DNA from: an uncultured Draconibacterium sp.
GTDB taxonomy: Bacteria; Bacteroidota; Bacteroidia; Bacteroidales; Prolixibacteraceae
Assembly: GCF_963676735.1 (NCBI RefSeq)
Contig: NZ_OY781464.1
Coordinates: forward strand, 2,699,001-2,763,000
Direction: 5' to 3'
DNA length: 64,000 bases
The position numbers and the translations under genes are program-made. The notes beneath the pieces are model-generated. The model was not told the DNA's origin and searched no databases. It saw only the letters and a program-made list of their open reading frames with translations. Below are positions 33,558 to 42,932 of the stretch, piece after piece (positions within the stretch are counted from its first letter, which is position 1; the number at the start of each line of letters is the position of its first letter).

Positions 33558-36278
33558 TTAAAACTGTTGTCCGATAACAAAGTGGAACTGACTTCCTGCA
33601 GCATCGGTTACACCGGGCACATCGTCGAAACCATATCCCCAATCGATACCCATTAATCCAAACATTGGCAAGAAGATACGAACACCAACACCAGCCGAGC
33701 GGTGTAATTTAAATGGTACATAGTTTTGGAAACTTATACCTGCATTACCGGCCTCAAGGAAAGCCAGGGCATAAATGGTTGCACTGGGTTTCAAGGTTAT
33801 TGGGAAGCGCAATTCGGTAGTAAATTTCGAGTACATATTCGATCCGTTGTTCGGGCTTAAGCTGTAGTCTTTGTAACCACGCAGGGCAATATAATCGGTA
33901 CCGTAAATATTGTACCCCGACATACCCGAGCCACCAACAATAAATCCTTCGAATGGCGATTTTCTGCCTTCGTCAAAGTAGCCAAGAAATCCCATCTCGA
34001 GTGCGGTTTTAAGTACCAGTGTATGATCGCCTCCCGGGTTGGTAAGAGGTGTAAACCATTGGGCCTTTAACAACCATTTGTGGTATTCAATCCACTTGTA
34101 ACGCTCTTCGTTTGAAATGCTTTCATCCGAGTAGTCTTTATCGTTAAACCACGAGTATGGCGGTGTAACTTTCAATGCCAATGAAATGTTCGACCCTCTC
34201 CTTGAATACAAAGGATTATCAACCGAGCTTCGTCCGAAAACGGTTTTAAAACTCAGGTTATTAAAAGTACCGTTCACCTGTCCGGTTTCGTCGGCAAGGA
34301 AGTAAAAATAACTTCCCATGTTTCTTAAGTTATAGTGCTCGAGCGACAACTCGTGATAAACCGTAAAGTAGTCATCGGGCCACGATAAGCGGTAACCATA
34401 TCCCAGGGCAAGCGCTGTGGTTTCCCAAATCTGGTCATCTTCCTCGTTGTCATCTTCCGAATCGTAATTGTAAGTATATTGCGGATAGCCATAACCTCCG
34501 TATCCGCCATACCCATAGGGCGAATAACCGGAACCATAGGGCGAATAACCATAACCTCCATAGCTGCCACCGTAGCCATAAGGCGAATAGCCGTAACTGC
34601 TTCCGTACCCGTATGGATTGTAGCTTTGGTAATATTTATTAGCACTGTAGTTTATGCGCGAGTGTGACAGAGATACCGAGAACGAGTTTGGTTTTTTACC
34701 ACCAAGCCAGGGCTCGATAAACGATAAACTGATTGTACGGTAATATTTTCCACTGGTTTGATAACGTAAACTCAGTGTCTGCCCGTCACCGGTTGGCAAC
34801 GGACGCCAGGCTTCCTTATTAAAAATGTTACGAACCGAGAAGTTGGCAAATTTTAAACCAACCGAGCCCACAAACATACCGGCTCCCCAACCTCCTGATA
34901 ATTCAATCTGGTCGTTGGCTTTTTCCTGCAACTGGTATTCAATATCAACAGTTCCATCTTCGGGGTGAGGTTGTACATCTGGATTAATGGCTTCAGGATC
35001 GAAGTGCCCGAGCTGTGCCAGTTCCCTGTACGATCGCATCAACAAGGTTTTGCTAAACAAGTCTCCCGGATAAGTACGAAGTTCGCGTCGGGCAACATGC
35101 TCGTGCGTTTTTGTGTTTCCAACAATTCGCACTTCGTTAATGGTTGCCTGTTTTCCCTCGAAAATACGCATTTCGTAGTTTATGGTATCGCCGTTTACAT
35201 TTACTTCAACCGGATCGAGATTAAAAAACAGGTAACCACGATCGAGGTAAACGTTATTTAAACCTTCTTCATTATCAAATAAGCGTTTATCCAAAATTTT
35301 CTGGTTAAACACATCTCCTTTTTTTATTCCTAAACGTAAATCAAGATAATCAGATGGATAAACCGTGTTTCCCACCCAGCGGATATCGCCGAAGTAATAT
35401 TTGTTCCCCTCTTCAATATCAATGTTAATATTTACCCGTGGTTTGTTTTTTCGCCCCACCTCTACCTGGTAAATTGAATCGTTTGTGATAATAGCATCGC
35501 GGTAACCCTTTTCGTTGTATTTATCAATGAGGTTAGCCTGATCATTCTCGTATTCTTCCTGCAAAAACTTTTTGGTTTTAAAGAAGTTGCGCAACGATTT
35601 TTCGTTGGTCTTTTTCATGGCCCGTTCAAGCGTAATATCCGTTAGCGCTTCGTTGCCAATTATTTCGATATTGTTAACCTTTACTTTCTCTTTTTTATCA
35701 ACATAGATATCGAGCACCACACTGTTGTTTTGTGTTGTGTCGTCGCGCTGTACAATGTTAACCTCGGTATTTAAGAATCCTTTCCCGTGGAAGAGGTTCA
35801 TAATGGTTCGTTCGGCACTGTTTACCTGATGATCGGTAATCTGACTTCCACGAAGCAGTAACACTTTTTCGGTAATATCATCTTTCTCTGATTTTGATAC
35901 CCCATAAAAATTTACATCTGCCAAACGCGGACGTTCCTGCAGGTAAATATCTAACCAAATCTGGCTTCCAACTATTTTTGTGGCCTGAATTTTCACATCG
36001 GAAAACAGGCCCTGCTGCCATAGTTTTTTAATTGCCAGTGTAATCTCGTCTCCCGGCACCATAATTTCATCGCCAACCTTTAAACCTGATAGCTGAACCA
36101 AAACGGTTTTATCCAGATACCGGATTCCTGAAACCTGCACGTCGGCAATGGTGTATTGGCGTGCGCTGGAATAATAAATCGAAAAGTTCGTACTATCAGC
36201 ATCTTGTGCAAATAACTGTGGTACAAACACCGTAAAAAGGAATAAAAAGGCGAGTAATGGTCTTTTAATTCTACTCAT
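33558..36278 (-). CDS. bamA: Outer membrane protein assembly factor BamA
   Basis: 906 aa, longer than E. coli BamA (810). After the signal peptide (ending PQLFAQ) come POTRA repeats (about residues 30-420) and a 16-strand barrel of the Omp85 type ending in HFVIGQQF. Residues about 548-614 form an unusual extracellular-loop insertion rich in Gly, Tyr, Ser and Pro (repeated SPYGYGG and YSPYG) ending in an acidic stretch DSEDDNEEDD. The loop accounts for part of the extra length. BamA folds and inserts beta-barrel proteins in the outer membrane. It starts four bases after uppS, so the two are co-transcribed. Confidence 0.93.
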   Translation of the reverse strand: MSRIKRPLLAFLFLFTVFVPQLFAQDADSTNFSIYYSSARQYTIADVQVSGIRYLDKTVLVQLSGLKVGDEIMVPGDEITLAIKKLWQQGLFSDVKIQATKIVGSQIWLDIYLQERPRLADVNFYGVSKSEKDDITEKVLLLRGSQITDHQVNSAERTIMNLFHGKGFLNTEVNIVQRDDTTQNNSVVLDIYVDKKEKVKVNNIEIIGNEALTDITLERAMKKTNEKSLRNFFKTKKFLQEEYENDQANLIDKYNEKGYRDAIITNDSIYQVEVGRKNKPRVNINIDIEEGNKYYFGDIRWVGNTVYPSDYLDLRLGIKKGDVFNQKILDKRLFDNEEGLNNVYLDRGYLFFNLDPVEVNVNGDTINYEMRIFEGKQATINEVRIVGNTKTHEHVARRELRTYPGDLFSKTLLMRSYRELAQLGHFDPEAINPDVQPHPEDGTVDIEYQLQEKANDQIELSGGWGAGMFVGSVGLKFANFSVRNIFNKEAWRPLPTGDGQTLSLRYQTSGKYYRTISLSFIEPWLGGKKPNSFSVSLSHSRINYSANKYYQSYNPYGYGSSYGYSPYGYGGSYGGYGYSPYGSGYSPYGYGGYGGYGYPQYTYNYDSEDDNEEDDQIWETTALALGYGYRLSWPDDYFTVYHELSLEHYNLRNMGSYFYFLADETGQVNGTFNNLSFKTVFGRSSVDNPLYSRRGSNISLALKVTPPYSWFNDKDYSDESISNEERYKWIEYHKWLLKAQWFTPLTNPGGDHTLVLKTALEMGFLGYFDEGRKSPFEGFIVGGSGMSGYNIYGTDYIALRGYKDYSLSPNNGSNMYSKFTTELRFPITLKPSATIYALAFLEAGNAGISFQNYVPFKLHRSAGVGVRIFLPMFGLMGIDWGYGFDDVPGVTDAAGSQFHFVIGQQF

Positions 36279-36282
36279 AAAA

Positions 36283-37029
36283 TTAGCTCGTTAACTGTTC
36301 ACTTGTTTTTCCAAATCTTCTCTCTCTGTTCTGATAATCAATAATGGCTTCAAATAAATCCTGTTTTCTAAAATCGGGCCATAATTTATTTGTAAAATGT
36401 AATTCAGAGTAAGCTATTTGCCACAGTAAAAAATTACTTATCCGGTATTCACCGCTGGTTCTAATCAGCAGTTCCGGTGCGGGCATTTTTGCTGTTGACA
36501 AATAATTCTGGAACAGTTCGTTATTTATTGTTTCTTGTGTAATCTTGTTTTGTTGCACATCTGCAACCAAATGCTTCACGGCATTTACAATATCCCATTG
36601 TCCGCTGTAACTCAAGGCTAAAACCAAGTTTAAGCCGCTGTTGTTTTTTAATGCGTCAATGCATCCGTTTAGTTTATGGCGAACTTCTTCGGGCATTATT
36701 GCCACGTTACCAATTACGCTTAAACGAACGTTATTTTTATTTAGCTCATCGGTTTCTGCTTCAATGGCATGTACCAAGAGCCCCATCAGTGCATCCACTT
36801 CTTTTTTGGGACGATCCCAGTTTTCGGTTGAGAATGCATAAAGCGTAAGGTGTTTAACGCCAATTTCACCGGCACCTTCCACTACCGAGCGAACAGACTC
36901 AACGCCGTTCTCGTGCCCCATAATGCGCGGCTTGCCGTGTTTAGCAGCCCACCTTCCGTTGCCATCCATAATAATGGCAATATGTTTTGGAATATTGTTT
37001 TTATCTAATCTTTCAGACACTGTTTTCAT
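36283..37029 (-). CDS. uppS: Isoprenyl transferase / undecaprenyl diphosphate synthase
   Basis: 248 aa from ATG 37029, which shares its A with the upstream TAA stop (TAATG). The conserved start HIAIIMDGNGRWAAKHG carries the catalytic Asp; GVKHLTLYAFSTENWDRP, ALSYSGQWDIV and PELLIRTSGEYRISNFLLWQ are the other family blocks. The enzyme makes the C55 lipid carrier for peptidoglycan and O-antigen synthesis. It is tightly coupled upstream to the DUF6089 gene and downstream to bamA. Confidence 0.95.
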   Translation of the reverse strand: MKTVSERLDKNNIPKHIAIIMDGNGRWAAKHGKPRIMGHENGVESVRSVVEGAGEIGVKHLTLYAFSTENWDRPKKEVDALMGLLVHAIEAETDELNKNNVRLSVIGNVAIMPEEVRHKLNGCIDALKNNSGLNLVLALSYSGQWDIVNAVKHLVADVQQNKITQETINNELFQNYLSTAKMPAPELLIRTSGEYRISNFLLWQIAYSELHFTNKLWPDFRKQDLFEAIIDYQNRERRFGKTSEQLTS

Positions 37030-37796
37030 TACCAATTTTTAGCATCGTAAGCCGGACATGCCTTTTTTCCTATAAAAATCATGTACGTGAGATGCACTCC
37101 CAGGTACCCTGCCCAATCATTATTATGCGAACCGTCGTTATAAATTATGGTTTCGCCAAATCCGTTGACATGTGCCAATGGATCGTCCAGGTCATCCAGC
37201 TTATCGCTCATGTATTTTCTCATCTGGTACTCAACTCCCAGACCTAACCTATCGCCAATGGTGTATTTAAAGCCAATACCAAATGGAATAGTTGGTGTAA
37301 CTACCGATTCTTCATAATCAGTTACAATAATTTGCCCGGTTGCCGGATTGTATTCCAACTCTGGATGGTTGGGATTAAATTCTGCGATTTCCCTGGCTTT
37401 AAAATTATAAGGGAAATAGGCAACTCCTATTCCTGCGGTAACATAAGGACTAAAGCGTAATTTCTTTTTTCCCAATATATACCTCAGGTAATTAATTTCT
37501 GCCTGCAGGGATAAATCCTGAACCATTTTATCAAACTCCCACGGAGCGCTTTCTACTTCTCCGGTGCTCGAAAAAGTACCGGTTAAAAACATGGCTCGCA
37601 TCGCCACGCGGGCATTAAAATTATACCTGAAATAAGCACCAAAATTTAAATTGAACGATTGAAACGGGGTATCGTCATCCATGTCGCCATGTACCGAAGT
37701 TAACGAACCTCCCCAAATTCCTATGTCAGCCGTTTTTTGTGCATGTACTGAAACAGTCAGAAAAACTGTAAGCAACACCAATAATAATTTCTTCAT
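37029..37796 (-). CDS. DUF6089 outer membrane beta-barrel protein
   Basis: 255 aa from ATG 37796, which places the signal peptide MKKLLLVLLTVFLTVSVHAQ at the N-terminus; the ATG-initiated longer frame to 37862 adds a charged leader that does not fit export. The mature protein looks like an 8-10-strand outer-membrane barrel (alternating aromatic strands, YLRYILGKKKLRFSPYVTAGIGVAYF, IGFKYTIGDRLGLGVEYQMRK). In Bacteroidota this family sits immediately before uppS-bamA, suggesting a link with envelope assembly, but no function is established. Confidence 0.85.
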   Translation of the reverse strand: MKKLLLVLLTVFLTVSVHAQKTADIGIWGGSLTSVHGDMDDDTPFQSFNLNFGAYFRYNFNARVAMRAMFLTGTFSSTGEVESAPWEFDKMVQDLSLQAEINYLRYILGKKKLRFSPYVTAGIGVAYFPYNFKAREIAEFNPNHPELEYNPATGQIIVTDYEESVVTPTIPFGIGFKYTIGDRLGLGVEYQMRKYMSDKLDDLDDPLAHVNGFGETIIYNDGSHNNDWAGYLGVHLTYMIFIGKKACPAYDAKNW

Positions 37797-38111
37797 TTTG
37801 GTATTAAATTTTGTTTTTTTCACAATGGTCTCAGACATGTTATTTTCTTTCATTTTACTCAATTGAAAGGGTATTCTTTATTGTTGAATCAAAATGAATT
37901 TACACCAGGCAAAAAGCCTCAAATCACACTTAAAATCCGAACAAAAACAAACACCATAACCAACTGAATATCAATGAACTTATAGCTTAAAAAACGCTTT
38001 AACTTTTGCTTTCAAAAGCTACAAAAGTAATATAATTCTAAAAATAACATGCTCCTTTGCTATTATAAAACCCAAACAAAGATTAAAAATTGTTAAGTAG
38101 GCCAATGAAAT

Positions 38112-38993
38112 TCAGTTCCTCCGGTCGATTCCCCACATTAACTTGGTTCGTAGGGTGTGAAAAAATGGCTGTTCGGGCAGCTGAAGTGTTTTTAATTTAA
38201 AGGCGGCCTTTTTAACCGTTATTTTTGTTGAAAACTCAACAGCTACCGAGCGCGAATCGAGTGAAGTCAGGTAGTTTGTTCCCCTGCCCTCTACTTCCAA
38301 CTCAATTTCACTGTCGTCGGGAACTACAATGGGCCTGATGGTTAAATTATGCGGCGCCAATGGTGTAATAACAAAGTTGGCAGAATTTGGTGTTAAAATA
38401 GGCCCACCCACACTAAGCGAATAGGCTGTTGAGCCCGTTGGTGTAGAAATTATTAAACCATCGGCCCAATAATTATTCAGAAAGTCACCATTAATTCGTG
38501 CAGTAACATTTAACATCGAAGCGTTATCGGTTTTTAACACCGTCATTTCGTTTAGTGCAAAATTGAAATCAAGGTTTTCACGGTTCGAAAACTCAATCTC
38601 AAGCATTGAACGCTCAACCACCTTGTAATTTCCGGTAAAAATATGTTCCAGAGCACTGTGCACTTCATCTTCCGAAATATCGGCCAAAAACCCCAGCCTG
38701 CCGCCATTTAATCCAATAACAGGAATATTAAAATTTCGGATATTTAACACGGACTGCAAAAAGGTTCCATCGCCACCAACACTAAAAACAAAGGAATTAT
38801 CAGGATCAAAATCGGAGTACGAATGAAAAAATGAAGTGTAATAAGTGGAACTGTTTAACTCTTCAACCAGGTGCGAATAAAACGGTTTATACAACTGCAC
38901 CTGAATATTTTTTGTGCGAAGAAAACTGAAAAACTCCTGTAAAACAGGAACAAAATCATCTGAGACAATAGTGCCAAACACTGCAACTTTCAC
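38112..38993 (-). CDS. nadK: NAD kinase
   Basis: 293 aa, GTG start at 38993. Motifs: SVGGDGTFLQSV (GGDG phosphate loop), NGGRLGFLADIS, NEMTVLKTDNASML and GLIISTPTGSTAYSLSVGGP. It phosphorylates NAD to NADP with ATP. It begins 13 bases after the CBS-domain gene ends, so the two form a transcription unit. The 250-base gap on its other side separates it from the DUF6089 gene. Confidence 0.95.
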   Translation of the reverse strand: MKVAVFGTIVSDDFVPVLQEFFSFLRTKNIQVQLYKPFYSHLVEELNSSTYYTSFFHSYSDFDPDNSFVFSVGGDGTFLQSVLNIRNFNIPVIGLNGGRLGFLADISEDEVHSALEHIFTGNYKVVERSMLEIEFSNRENLDFNFALNEMTVLKTDNASMLNVTARINGDFLNNYWADGLIISTPTGSTAYSLSVGGPILTPNSANFVITPLAPHNLTIRPIVVPDDSEIELEVEGRGTNYLTSLDSRSVAVEFSTKITVKKAAFKLKTLQLPEQPFFHTLRTKLMWGIDRRN

Positions 38994-39006
38994 AATGGGT
39001 AGTAGT

Positions 39007-39672
39007 TTAAATGTTCATAAATTTCATAAACTGATCGAAGCGATCCTGGTAAAGATCGTTTAACATCGACCGATCCTGATAAATTGCTTTAACATTGTAA
39101 TCGTATCGCATAAGGGCCTGCACCACCCCCGACAACTCCTCCGAATCAAGTTTAATAATAACATCAAGCACATTCGCTCCCGGCTTCCGGTCGATAAAGA
39201 AACTTAGTATTTTTACATCGTTGCTTTCCACAATCTGGCTTATTTGAGCAACCGAATAATCGGTAACATTCATTTCTACAACCACAACACCGCCCACTTC
39301 CTGCAGCGAAAACAGGTTGGCAAACCTACGCGCCAAATCATACAGAGTAATTGCCCCAAGGTAATAATGATCGACATCCAACACCGGCAATACACTAATT
39401 TTTAGTTTGTACATCACCACGGCCAGTTCAAAAATATGCTGATCCTTGTGTGCATGAGTGGTATTTAACTTATCGAGCGCTGTTGAAATGGGAACTTCCA
39501 CCAGGTTCAGATCGTAAATTAATTTATCAGATACAAGACCAAGGTATTTTGTATCGTCAACCACCGGAATATGCGACACACGATACACATCCATATGACT
39601 CAGCGCCTTACGCCCGTTATCGGAACTGGTAACCGCCGGAATTACATCTGATATTAATTTTTCTGCCAACAA
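39007..39672 (-). CDS. CBS-domain protein
   Basis: 221 aa, TTG start at 39672 (the next in-frame ATG, at MDVYRVS, would cut into the first CBS repeat). Two CBS motifs cover about residues 1-130: DVYRVSHIPVVDDTKYLGLVS and KLKISVLPVLDVDHYYLGAIT. The C-terminal ~80 residues read like an ACT-type domain (VVVVEMNVTDYSVAQISQI, VLDVIIKLDSEEL). CBS pairs usually bind adenine nucleotides. Its placement directly before nadK is conserved in Bacteroidota and suggests a regulatory link, which is inference. Confidence 0.8.
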   Translation of the reverse strand: MLAEKLISDVIPAVTSSDNGRKALSHMDVYRVSHIPVVDDTKYLGLVSDKLIYDLNLVEVPISTALDKLNTTHAHKDQHIFELAVVMYKLKISVLPVLDVDHYYLGAITLYDLARRFANLFSLQEVGGVVVVEMNVTDYSVAQISQIVESNDVKILSFFIDRKPGANVLDVIIKLDSEELSGVVQALMRYDYNVKAIYQDRSMLNDLYQDRFDQFMKFMNI

Positions 39673-39740
39673 AACTTTAGTGTTTAATGTTATTCGTTCA
39701 GTCTGAAAATAGTAACTTGCATTATTAAATATTATCGTTT

Positions 39741-40454
39741 ATGACCAGACTAAGTGTAAATATAAATAAAATTGCAACACTGCGAAACTCTCGCGGAGGC
39801 AAAGTTCCCAGTGTAAAAGATGCCGCCATTAATTGTCAGAAATTTGGAGCACAAGGCATAACCATTCATCCACGACCTGATGAACGCCACATTACCCGTA
39901 AAGATGTTTATGAAATTAAGCCCGTTATTACCACCGAGTATAACATTGAAGGTTATCCGAGCGAAGAGTTTTTAAAGATGGTTATTGAAGTGCAGGCCGA
40001 CCAGGTTACCCTTGTTCCTGATACGGATGCGCAACTTACCAGCGATCATGGCTGGGACATCTGGCAGCATCTTGGGTTTTTAAAAGAGGTAATCAGCCGT
40101 TTGCAAGAAGCCGGAATTCGTACTTCGGTATTTGTTGATCCGGATGAAAAAGCAGTGGAAGGAGCTGCCGAAATAAAAACAGATCGTATTGAACTATACA
40201 CCGAACCCTATGCATCAATGTATCCTTTGGATAGAGCAAAGGCGATTGAGCCCTTTGTTGCAGCGGCTAAACTTGCCGAAAATTTAGGAATAGATGTAAA
40301 TGCCGGTCACGACCTGAGCCTTGAAAACCTGAATTATATGTATCAAAAAATCCCGAACCTGAAGGAAGTCTCCATTGGGCATGCATTAATTGCCGATGCG
40401 CTTTATATGGGACTTGAAACAACAATAGAAAAATACCTCAACTGCCTGAAATAA
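39741..40454 (+). CDS. pdxJ: Pyridoxine 5'-phosphate synthase
   Basis: 237 aa. TIM-barrel enzyme condensing 1-deoxy-D-xylulose 5-phosphate with 3-amino-2-oxopropyl phosphate in the DXP-dependent vitamin B6 route. Family blocks: LSVNINKIATLRNSRGG, GAQGITIHPRPDERHI, EGYPSEEFLKM, VTLVPD, TSVFVDP and NAGHDLSLENL, then SIGHALIADALYMGL. It is divergent from the CBS-nadK unit with a short shared gap. The alpha/beta hydrolase gene follows after 36 bases. Confidence 0.95.
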   Translation: MTRLSVNINKIATLRNSRGGKVPSVKDAAINCQKFGAQGITIHPRPDERHITRKDVYEIKPVITTEYNIEGYPSEEFLKMVIEVQADQVTLVPDTDAQLTSDHGWDIWQHLGFLKEVISRLQEAGIRTSVFVDPDEKAVEGAAEIKTDRIELYTEPYASMYPLDRAKAIEPFVAAAKLAENLGIDVNAGHDLSLENLNYMYQKIPNLKEVSIGHALIADALYMGLETTIEKYLNCLK

Positions 40455-40490
40455 AACTTAATCAGGCGAAAATTCAACAAAGCAAAATAA

Positions 40491-41294
40491 ATGGATTTAT
40501 TTTTCAGGAAGCAAGGAAATGGAACACCTTTGGTGGTCGTTCATGGCCTTTACGGGTCGTCTGACAACTGGATAAACATTGCCAAGCGGCTGGCAGAAAA
40601 ACACACAGTTTACCTTGTTGACCAGCGCAATCATGGCCGTTCGCCATTTGCCGACTCGCATACTTATAACGATATGCGCAACGATCTGGAAGCCTTTTTT
40701 GAAAAACACGGTATTGAGAAAGCCATTTTACTTGGGCACAGCATGGGCGGCAAGGTTGCGATGTGGTTTGCTGCTGATTTTCCCGAAAAAGTGGAAAAAC
40801 TGGTAATTGCCGATATCGCTCCAAAAGATTACCTGCAATTAAAAGAAGACAGCCAGTTTTACCTGCACCAGAACATTCTTTTGGCCATGCAGGAGATTGA
40901 TTTCTCGTTGGCAAAATCGCGAAAGGATGTTGATGATTTTATGGCAGAAAAAATTGACAATGAACGCATAAGACAGTTTCTGCTGAAAAATGTGGAGAAA
41001 AACAAAAAAACAAAACAGCTGCAATGGCGCTTAAATGCCGAAGTACTTTATGATTACCTTGAAGAGATTGTAAGTGGAGTGAATATTCATTGGTTAGACG
41101 ACAGGATTCCAATAACCGCTTACCCTGTTATTTTTATTCGCGGACTGCTTTCAAAATACATTCTTGACAACGACAAGGAACTGATAAAAGAGATTTATCC
41201 GGAGGCCCGCATTGTTGATATCCCCGAAGCAGGACACTGGTTACATGCTGAACAGCCCAAAAAGTTTGCCGAAGCAGTATTTATGTGTTGTTGA
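40491..41294 (+). CDS. Alpha/beta hydrolase (YbfF-like esterase)
   Basis: 267 aa. Catalytic triad regions: nucleophile elbow LLGHSMGGKVA (GHSMG), acid in the FIRGLLSKYI to DNDKE segment, and the final His in EAGHWLHAEQP. The oxyanion-hole His-Gly is in VVHGLYGSSDNW, and VDQRNHGRSPF is typical of the YbfF group. Cytosolic; such enzymes are broad esterases and the substrate is unknown. Probably in one transcript with pdxJ. Confidence 0.88.
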   Translation: MDLFFRKQGNGTPLVVVHGLYGSSDNWINIAKRLAEKHTVYLVDQRNHGRSPFADSHTYNDMRNDLEAFFEKHGIEKAILLGHSMGGKVAMWFAADFPEKVEKLVIADIAPKDYLQLKEDSQFYLHQNILLAMQEIDFSLAKSRKDVDDFMAEKIDNERIRQFLLKNVEKNKKTKQLQWRLNAEVLYDYLEEIVSGVNIHWLDDRIPITAYPVIFIRGLLSKYILDNDKELIKEIYPEARIVDIPEAGHWLHAEQPKKFAEAVFMCC

Positions 41295-41453
41295 TTGAGG
41301 AAATTGTTGCAATGCTTGAATGCGGTAACGCTGCAATGATTTAATGAGCGGTAACTTTGTTTGTCGCTATTGCTCGGAGGCCTACCCCTTCGCCAAACAC
41401 AATTGTAAAACGGTTAACCCCATATTACACCGATACGTCTCTGTTTTGCATTT

Positions 41454-42932
41454 CTAGCGGTTATACTTTAGTGTGGTTTCCCTCAAAAAGTTTTTCTGCG
41501 TTGTTTTCAATTGTTTCCACTGAAATCGCCATCCCCAGTTACCGGTAGGTGTTCCAGGGGTGTTCATTCGCGAACGCTCGTCAAGCTCCAGCACATCCTG
41601 CATAGGTAAAATAGCGGTTTCGGCAACCGAAGACATGGCCATTTCCACCAGTTTTCTTATCGAGTCATAAGTTGAGAAATATTTGCTTACCATTTCTTTT
41701 TCCTCTCCATCAACCTTATTTAACCAGCCAAGTGTGGTATTGTTATCATGCGTTCCGGTGTATACCACAAAGTTTTTATCGTAGTTATGCGGTAAATCCT
41801 TATTGGTAGCATCAGTGGTAAAAGCAAATTGCAACACTTTCATTCCGGGTAAATTAAAGCGTTCGCGCAAGTGGTCTACCTCAGTGGTAATTATTCCCAA
41901 ATCTTCAGCAATAAAAGGCAAAATACCAATCTGGCTTTTTATCAAACTCAACATTTCGTAGCCATGCGCCGGAATCCATTTTCCGTTAATAGCCGTTTCC
42001 TCATCAGCCGGAACCGACCAAAACGACTCCAAACCGCGAAAATGATCGATACGCACCAGGTTAAACATATTTAAATTAAAATGCAGTCGGGCCATCCACC
42101 AATCGTATTGGCGCTCTTTTAGTTTCGGCCAGTCGAACACCGGATTCCCCCATAGCTGGCCAGTTTCAGAGAAGTAATCGGGTGGTACGCCTCCTACTTC
42201 TGTTGGATTTAAATCCTCATCCAAAAGAAAAATATCTGTATTGGTCCAAACATCAGAACTATCACCCGACACATACAAAGGAACATCGCCAACAATTTGC
42301 ACCCCATTTTCGTTGGCATAGCGTTTTAACCCATGCCATTGCCTAAAAAAAAGAAACTGAATAAATTTTTGATAATCAATCTGTTTTTTCAATTTGGCCG
42401 TTAGAGCATCCAGCGCATCCTGCTCCCTGAATTTAATGCCCCTATCCCATTCGCTCCAATGCAATCCGCCAAAATAATTGCGTGCTGAAATAAACAAGGC
42501 ATAATCATTTAACCACCAGCCATGTTCATTCAAAAAGTGGGAATACTCATTGCTGTAATCATTAAAACGATTTTCCTGAAATCGAATAAAAGCCTTTTCC
42601 AGCAATGATTTTTTCCAATGTGAAACCTTGTCAAAATCTACCTTCTTCGCACTAAACCGTGGCATTGCCTGAAAATCGTCAGGTGTTAACAAGTGTTCCT
42701 GCATTAACAACTCACTATCAATAAGCAAGGCATTTCCACCAAAAGCTGAAAAACACTGATAGGGAGAATTACCTGCACCAACCGGCCCAAGAGGCAGAAT
42801 TTGCCATAGTTTTTGCCCGGTTTCTACCAAAAAATCGATAAAGGCATAGGCCTCTTTTCCCAGGGTACCAATTCCTTCGGCCCCCGGTAACGAGGTAATA
42901 TGAAGAAGAATTCCACTTTTTCTATTGTTCAT
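41454..42932 (-). CDS. malQ: 4-alpha-glucanotransferase (amylomaltase, GH77)
   Basis: 492 aa. ITSLPGAEGIGTLG and ILPLGPVGAGNSPYQ open the TIM barrel. Catalytic residues are visible as the nucleophile Asp in LVRIDHFRGLESFW, the acid Glu in FIAEDLGIIT and the stabilising Asp in YTGTHDNNTTLGWL. It transfers alpha-1,4-glucan segments, acting on maltodextrins from glycogen or starch. It lacks the N-terminal starch-binding modules of longer GH77 proteins. Its start overlaps the end of the upstream oxidoreductase gene by 11 bases. Confidence 0.93.
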   Translation of the reverse strand: MNNRKSGILLHITSLPGAEGIGTLGKEAYAFIDFLVETGQKLWQILPLGPVGAGNSPYQCFSAFGGNALLIDSELLMQEHLLTPDDFQAMPRFSAKKVDFDKVSHWKKSLLEKAFIRFQENRFNDYSNEYSHFLNEHGWWLNDYALFISARNYFGGLHWSEWDRGIKFREQDALDALTAKLKKQIDYQKFIQFLFFRQWHGLKRYANENGVQIVGDVPLYVSGDSSDVWTNTDIFLLDEDLNPTEVGGVPPDYFSETGQLWGNPVFDWPKLKERQYDWWMARLHFNLNMFNLVRIDHFRGLESFWSVPADEETAINGKWIPAHGYEMLSLIKSQIGILPFIAEDLGIITTEVDHLRERFNLPGMKVLQFAFTTDATNKDLPHNYDKNFVVYTGTHDNNTTLGWLNKVDGEEKEMVSKYFSTYDSIRKLVEMAMSSVAETAILPMQDVLELDERSRMNTPGTPTGNWGWRFQWKQLKTTQKNFLRETTLKYNR

